Source of the DNA: a bacterium | GTDB lineage: Bacteria; Acidobacteriota; Blastocatellia; Pyrinomonadales; Pyrinomonadaceae | DNA: 19,337 nt | Assembly: GCA_029945985.1 (NCBI GenBank) | Contig: JAQSDP010000420.1 | Location: 1 to 19,337, forward strand | Direction of reading: 5' to 3' | Made by a program: the position numbers and the translations under genes | In this document: positions 16,686 through 19,337 of the stretch, one piece after another | How positions within the stretch are numbered: position 1 is the stretch's first letter | How the letters are laid out: the number at the start of each line of letters is the position of its first letter | The notes under the pieces: generated by a model | The model's input: only the letters and a program-made list of their open reading frames with translations | Databases searched by the model: none | Told to the model about the DNA's origin: nothing

Positions 16686-16778
16686 AGGGCTGAGACAGGG
16701 GTTTGCAACCAACTTAGCTTGAGCGGGTTCCGAGCCGCTACCCCAAGCGAAGCTAGGTTTTCACCCCGCCTCGGCCCT
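16686..16778 (+). ncRNA. Candidate structured RNA or palindromic element
   Basis: A 93-nt segment with three nested helices. The outer stem pairs 16686-16702 with 16763-16778: AGGGC/GCCCT, GAG/CTC and GGGGT/ACCCC blocks, joined by a U-G pair and one or two bulges or mismatches, about 15 pairs in total. Inside it TAGCTT (16715-16720) pairs with AAGCTA (16750-16755), and within that AGCGG (16722-16726) pairs with CCGCT (16735-16739). An extended -10 sits immediately upstream. No T-run follows, so its 3' end is unknown. It could be a small regulatory RNA, a leader, or a non-autonomous palindromic repeat. No Rfam family was recognised. ORFs across it have no coding character. Confidence 0.45.
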
Positions 16779-17015
16779 AACCCTTTCAAAGCAAAACTAG
16801 TGCCATGTCTGAAAACCATCCACTATTTCAATAAACAGATACTGCGCCTTGCCAACCCACGAAGCGCGCCACAAGGATATCGTTGCAAGATGTTTACGTC
16901 AGACTTCAAGATTGATAAATGACTTGATCGGCGCGACAATCGTGGCCCGTGACGACTCGAGATCATTCCCGATTCGATCCGCGGCAATTCCTTTTTAGTC
17001 GAACTCGCTCGAAAG
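16779..17015. other. Non-coding gap before the small membrane protein gene
   Basis: No gene supported. A possible weak promoter, TTGATA (16912-16917), 17 nt, GACAAT (16935-16940), lies about 75 bp before the small membrane protein start. Confidence 0.3.
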
Positions 17016-17210
17016 ATGCGGCACCTGATCAAGGACTTTCATTTCCTTTCCGATATGCTCGAGCAGGGCGGTCCCGTCGCTCTTCTAGGAGGATGTGTGG
17101 CCATCGGCCTGGGTTTTCTTTTCGGCAAGACACTCATCATCGTAACCGGAGCCATAATCGTCCTTCTGGTCGCGGCCGATCTCATCTTTAAGTATTTTTT
17201 CAGAAGGTAG
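17016..17210 (+). CDS. Small two-helix membrane protein
   Basis: A 64-residue protein. A charged amphipathic start (MRHLIKDFHFLSDMLEQ) is followed by two adjacent hydrophobic helices (about 20-37 and 40-57, rich in Gly, Ile, Val) and a basic end, KYFFRR, which would face the cytoplasm. I do not recognise the family. A weak GAAAG precedes the ATG. The overlapping Arg-rich frame (16949-17191) and the frame on the other strand look like shadows, since only this frame gives a sensible membrane topology. A weak AGAGCC/GGCTCT hairpin (17288-17310) lies downstream. Confidence 0.5.
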   Translation: MRHLIKDFHFLSDMLEQGGPVALLGGCVAIGLGFLFGKTLIIVTGAIIVLLVAADLIFKYFFRR

Positions 17211-17217
17211 CTTTGTA

Positions 17218-17274
17218 CTTCCAAAATCCCCAGCCCCACTTGAAAGCAGCGAACATTGCGACTGCCCGCCGAAA
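17218..17274 (+). repeat. Dispersed repeat, copy 1
   Basis: 57 nt that align with 18231-18290 at about 47 of 61 columns by eye. Shared blocks in order are CTTCCAAA, CCACT-n-GAAAGC-n-GC-n-AAC, ATTGCGAC and CCCGCCGAAA. It lies right after the small membrane protein gene and 14 nt before a hairpin (17288-17310). Confidence 0.65.
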
Positions 17275-17351
17275 ATTTGGCTGCATGAGAGCCCCGGTTC
17301 GAACGGCTCTTCATCGTAGTTTGCGGGACCAATGTGGTGCCTCACGAGGCA

Positions 17352-17380
17352 TTGTAAAAAAGTCACAAACCGTCTAGACT
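17352..17380 (+). promoter_or_regulatory. Promoter of the NTF2-like lipoprotein gene
   Basis: TTGTAA (17352-17357), a 17-nt spacer and TAGACT (17375-17380). The 13-mer ATTGTAAAAAAGT here (17351-17363) also occurs just upstream of the pil promoter -35 (1911-1923). The predicted start is near 17387. Confidence 0.45.
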
Positions 17381-17398
17381 CACTCGCGAATCCTCCGC

Positions 17399-17428
17399 GC
17401 CCTCCGGAGGGCTAAAAACTTCCGGAAG
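17399..17428. promoter_or_regulatory. Paired palindromes in the leader of the lipoprotein gene
   Basis: A perfect 14-bp palindrome GCCCTCCGGAGGGC (17399-17412) and a perfect 10-bp palindrome CTTCCGGAAG (17419-17428) share the core TCCGGA, with centres 18 bp apart. Both lie just downstream of the predicted transcription start and about 75-100 bp before the start codon. They could be operator sites or leader hairpins. Confidence 0.4.
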
Positions 17429-17500
17429 CCGCAATCAGCCTAAACGAGGTTGCAGATTCGCAAGCTCGCGCTCACTAAGAACAGGAGTAGACTCAACCAA

Positions 17501-18052
17501 ATGACAACGAAACAGAAAGATCTCGGCGATTCCATAAAACAAGCTTTCACGGCCCTGGTCGTATTGGCGTTCTCGGTTATATTTGCCGCTTCCTGCGCGC
17601 AGGTTGCCCCAGCCGACCCTGTGGCGAAAGCAGCCCCTAGCGCCGTGCCCGCCGACCCCGAAGCGGACAAGGCGGAGGTTCGGAAATTCTTCGATGACCA
17701 TGGGGCTGCAATGGCGAGAGTGGACACGGCGACACTGCACAAGATGTGGGCCGACGACGTCGTACTGATAGATCATGAAGGGAACACCCTGACCAAGAAG
17801 CAGTGGACGGATCTGCTGACTTCCGGGACCGAGAAGATCGAGGGGGGAGATCCGAGTTCAAATACGACGGACGTGCGAATCTACGGCAACACTGCGGTCG
17901 CGGTCCTAAAAGTTACTCAAAAGGCAACCCTTAAGGGCAAGTCCCACAGCGGCAGGATGACCATTGGAGCAGTTTTGGTGAAAGGCGACCAAGGCTGGCG
18001 AATGGTCCTGGCACAGTTATCCGAGATCAAGCCTGTCGGCGACGGCTCATAG
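17501..18052 (+). CDS. NTF2-like (SnoaL/DUF4440-type) probable lipoprotein
   Basis: A 183-residue exported protein. A hydrophobic signal segment (about 15-30) ends FAASC, a loose lipobox with Cys32, so lipid anchoring is likely but not certain. A Pro/Ala-rich linker follows, then an NTF2-like cone-shaped domain of the DUF4440/SgcJ type (about 55-175): EVRKFFDDHGAAMARVD, the typical MWADDVVLIDHEGN turn, TDVRIYGNTAVAVLKV and GWRMVLAQLS. Such domains bind small molecules or act as enzymes; nothing here fixes a substrate. The start is ATG 17501, with AGGAG 13 nt upstream; a TTG at 17450 would add 17 unlikely residues. Confidence 0.82.
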   Translation: MTTKQKDLGDSIKQAFTALVVLAFSVIFAASCAQVAPADPVAKAAPSAVPADPEADKAEVRKFFDDHGAAMARVDTATLHKMWADDVVLIDHEGNTLTKKQWTDLLTSGTEKIEGGDPSSNTTDVRIYGNTAVAVLKVTQKATLKGKSHSGRMTIGAVLVKGDQGWRMVLAQLSEIKPVGDGS

Positions 18053-18094
18053 ATCGGACAAGCTTCGACCGGGGTGGTCCTCTCGTTCCGAGCC

Positions 18095-18120
18095 ATTCGT
18101 GAAATTCGTGAAATTCGTGG
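18095..18120 (+). repeat. Short tandem 9-mer repeat
   Basis: ATTCGTGAA at 18095-18103 and 18104-18112, followed by ATTCGTGG (18113-18120). Too short and without spacers for CRISPR. Confidence 0.7.
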
Positions 18121-18184
18121 CTAATTTTGCCTCGCTTGCTTTTCGTTTTCCGCTTTCAGTTTGCCGTTGAGACGCGCGCGAGAA

Positions 18185-18209
18185 AGCCGGTGCTTTGGGA
18201 ACACCGGCT
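18185..18209 (+). terminator. GC-rich hairpin, terminator-like
   Basis: AGCCGGTG (18185-18192) pairs perfectly with CACCGGCT (18202-18209) over a 9-nt loop. It lies about 130 nt past the lipoprotein stop and lacks a real T-run (CATCTCAATTT follows), so termination is uncertain. It stands 21 nt before the dispersed repeat copy 2. Confidence 0.4.
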
Positions 18210-18230
18210 CATCTCAATTTGCTAAAGGGT

Positions 18231-18290
18231 CTTCCAAACCCTAAGCGCCACTCGAAAGCCGCAAACCGCCATTGCGACGCCCCGCCGAAA
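18231..18290 (+). repeat. Dispersed repeat, copy 2
   Basis: 60 nt homologous to 17218-17274, with a 4-nt insertion (CGCC) between the AAC and ATTGCGAC blocks. The hairpin is upstream here, whereas it is downstream at copy 1. The copies are about 1 kb apart in the same orientation. Confidence 0.65.
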
Positions 18291-18390
18291 GTATTACCAC
18301 CGCCAAGTAAGACCGCACCCTTCTCTTCTGTTTGGCGGTTGGCGAGTCGGTCGACCGTGATCGTCTTACCACACCTTTACCTATCCGTTC

Positions 18391-18534
18391 TTAATTCTCA
18401 GCAATGAAGAGCTTATTTTGTGACCGGCAGAAGTTCAGGATCGCCGCGGCATCCTCGTAAGTACCCGCGGGAACGACTTCGGTAAACTCATACAAATGAC
18501 CGTCTGATGATAATTGGGGCGGTTTTATTGTCAA
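18391..18534 (-). pseudogene. Orphan C-terminal gene fragment
   Basis: A minus-strand frame ending in TAA at 18391-18393 encodes a strikingly protein-like end: TIKPPQLSSDGHLYEFTEVV, then PAGTYEDAAAILNFCRS, then QNKLFIAEN. Codon choice looks coding. No ATG is in frame; the nearest possible start is TTG 18534, without a Shine-Dalgarno, and the frame runs on upstream through the REP palindromes to a stop near 18635. I do not recognise the family. Most likely it is the 3' end of a gene whose front was lost where the REP/RAYT unit now lies. Confidence 0.45.
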
Positions 18535-18550
18535 TAGTGAGCCGAGCGCT

Positions 18551-18566
18551 GTCCGTACACCTGCGG
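18551..18566 (+). repeat. Degenerate partial REP copy
   Basis: GTCCGTACACCTGCGG differs from 18591-18607 (GTCGGTACCACCTGCGG) by one substitution and one missing C, in direct orientation 40 bp away. CCTGCG (18561-18566, counting the C at 18560) can pair with CGCAGG (18583-18588). Confidence 0.5.
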
Positions 18567-18594
18567 AAGTCGATTCGCCCCACGCAGGCCGTCG

Positions 18595-18619
18595 GTACCA
18601 CCTGCGGTAGCGGGTGGGG
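18595..18619 (+). repeat. REP palindrome, left end
   Basis: Within it CCACCTGC (18598-18605) pairs with GCGGGTGG (18610-18617) around a GGTA tetraloop: an 8-bp stem with one G-U pair near the middle, the imperfect stem typical of REPs. Confidence 0.75.
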
Positions 18620-18645
18620 ATCTGTTTTCGCTATCCTACGAGACG

Positions 18646-19146
18646 ATGATCGACGACATCACCGACTTTCCGCTCGCATACTTGATCACGTTCCGGTGCT
18701 ATGGAACATGGCTCCACGGTGACGAACGCGGATCGATCGACCGGCACAATCGTCGATATGGGATGCCGACGTATCCCAAAACTGAGCATTGGCAGCAGAT
18801 CAGCGGCGAGCGAATGAAGCGGTCTCCGGTGAAACTTACCGCGCGTATGCGCAAAGCCGTAGAGAACGCCATCAGCGAGACGTGCAAGATCCGCAACTGG
18901 ACGCTGCTTGCCATAAACGTTCGAACCAACCACGTGCATGTCGTGGTCGCGCTCGGACCAAAGAAACCGGGAATCGCGTTGAACGCTCTAAAGGCGAACG
19001 CGACCCGACAGATGCGGACCGACGGTTGTTGGACTCTGGATGTGACGCCATGGGCTGACAAGGGCAGCGAACGGTACCTGTGGAACGAATCCAGCGTGGC
19101 CGAGGCGATAGACTACGTCATCAATCGGCAGGGTGACGACATCTAA
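18646..19146 (+). CDS. REP-associated tyrosine transposase (RAYT, Y1/HUH family)
   Basis: A 166-residue single-strand DNA transposase/nuclease of the IS200-like Y1 family. The metal-binding HUH motif is H96-V-H98 in TNHVHVVV, and the nucleophile is probably Y157 in AIDYVINRQ, with Gln162 five residues on as in IS200/IS605 enzymes. The N-terminus ITFRCYGTWLHGDERGSIDR is the variant common in planctomycete- and acidobacteria-type RAYTs. Such proteins nick and move or spread REP hairpins; the REPs bracket the gene here. No Shine-Dalgarno is obvious. All catalytic residues are present, so it may be active. Confidence 0.85.
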   Translation: MIDDITDFPLAYLITFRCYGTWLHGDERGSIDRHNRRYGMPTYPKTEHWQQISGERMKRSPVKLTARMRKAVENAISETCKIRNWTLLAINVRTNHVHVVVALGPKKPGIALNALKANATRQMRTDGCWTLDVTPWADKGSERYLWNESSVAEAIDYVINRQGDDI

Positions 19147-19149
19147 AAG

Positions 19150-19174
19150 CCCCGCCCGCTACCGCAGGTGGTAC
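19150..19174 (-). repeat. REP palindrome, right end (inverted)
   Basis: Reverse complement of the left REP with one difference (at 19154, facing 18615). It folds into the same hairpin and starts 3 bp after the RAYT stop. Confidence 0.75.
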
Positions 19175-19297
19175 TGACAGTGACTGGCATCTGGCGCACC
19201 CGTAATGAATGAACTCGTCCCGTACACAATACACTTTACAACCCCCGCATCATTGTGGCATTATTGTCGTCCGATCGTTTTAGGTCGTGTGACGATT

Positions 19298-19337
19298 ATG
19301 AGTTCTGTAGATGATGCTATGGAAGATGACGAAGAGT
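19298..19337 (+). CDS. Possible start of an acidic protein, cut by the window
   Basis: ATG 19298 opens a frame to the window end: MSSVDDAMEDDEE. Upstream, TTTACA and CATTAT about 18 bp apart (near 19231-19260) could be a promoter; there is no clear Shine-Dalgarno. Too short to identify. Confidence 0.3.
   Translation, partial: MSSVDDAMEDDEE

Larger units (their letters stand above)
18053..18390. other. Repeat-rich intergenic region
   Basis: No gene supported; the plus-strand frame at 18195-18407 covers repeat sequence and has no protein-like character. It holds a short tandem repeat (18095-18120), a strong hairpin (18185-18209) and the second copy of the dispersed repeat (18231-18290). Confidence 0.5.
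18595..19174 (+). mobile_element. REP-RAYT-REP unit (580 bp)
   Basis: A Y1/HUH transposase gene bracketed by inverted 25-bp REP palindromes at 18595-18619 and 19150-19174, which match in 24 of 25 positions. The left REP ends 26 bp before the ATG and the right one starts 3 bp after the stop, so the unit carries little beyond the gene and its ends. This is the arrangement known for REP-associated tyrosine transposases. Confidence 0.75.

Noticed and set aside
16671..16922. 83-codon plus-strand ORF
   Set aside because: It runs through the folded element and has no motif, Shine-Dalgarno or coding bias.
16949..17191. 80-codon Arg-rich ORF
   Set aside because: It overlaps the small membrane protein in another frame and looks like its shadow.
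18095..18120. CRISPR-like repeat
   Set aside because: Nine-base units directly abutting, with no spacers and no cas genes.

Overview
The window looks like a chromosomal segment of an Acidobacteriota bacterium, probably class Blastocatellia (Pyrinomonadaceae-like). This is inference from a moderate-GC genome, a large secreted M36 metalloprotease ending in VCBS/FG-GAP repeats, the layout of the pilus operon, and a RAYT-type transposase. No tRNA, rRNA or CRISPR array was found.

Left part (1-7372): a small secreted PA-IL/LecA-like protein on the minus strand diverges from an acyl-CoA dehydrogenase. After a 420-bp gap with a clear sigma70-type promoter, a structured leader and three GTTCAAC motifs comes a complete type IV pilus alignment/secretin operon, pilM-pilN-pilO-pilP-pilQ, closed by an intrinsic terminator. 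PilM (cytoplasmic actin-like) docks on PilN/PilO (inner membrane), PilP bridges the periplasm and PilQ forms the outer-membrane pore.

Middle part (7373-14998): a start-less VCBS-repeat remnant and a 1380-residue secreted M36 (fungalysin) metalloprotease lie on the minus strand. The protease ends at a strong terminator. Divergent from it is a DinG-like Fe-S helicase.

Right part (14999-19337) is more accessory: a cytoplasmic FAS1-domain protein, an orphan minus-strand ORF, a small eRF1/baeRF-like protein, a candidate 93-nt structured RNA with an extended -10 element just upstream, a small two-helix membrane protein and an NTF2-like lipoprotein with two palindromes in its leader. It also holds two copies of a ~60-bp dispersed repeat, each near a hairpin, and a 580-bp unit in which a RAYT (HUH/Y1 transposase) is tightly bracketed by inverted 25-bp REP palindromes. 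That unit abuts the orphaned 3' end of an unknown gene. The window ends in the first codons of a possible acidic protein.

The best candidates for something undescribed are the REP-RAYT-REP unit with its neighbouring broken gene, the structured RNA element at 16686-16778, and the dispersed repeat pair.
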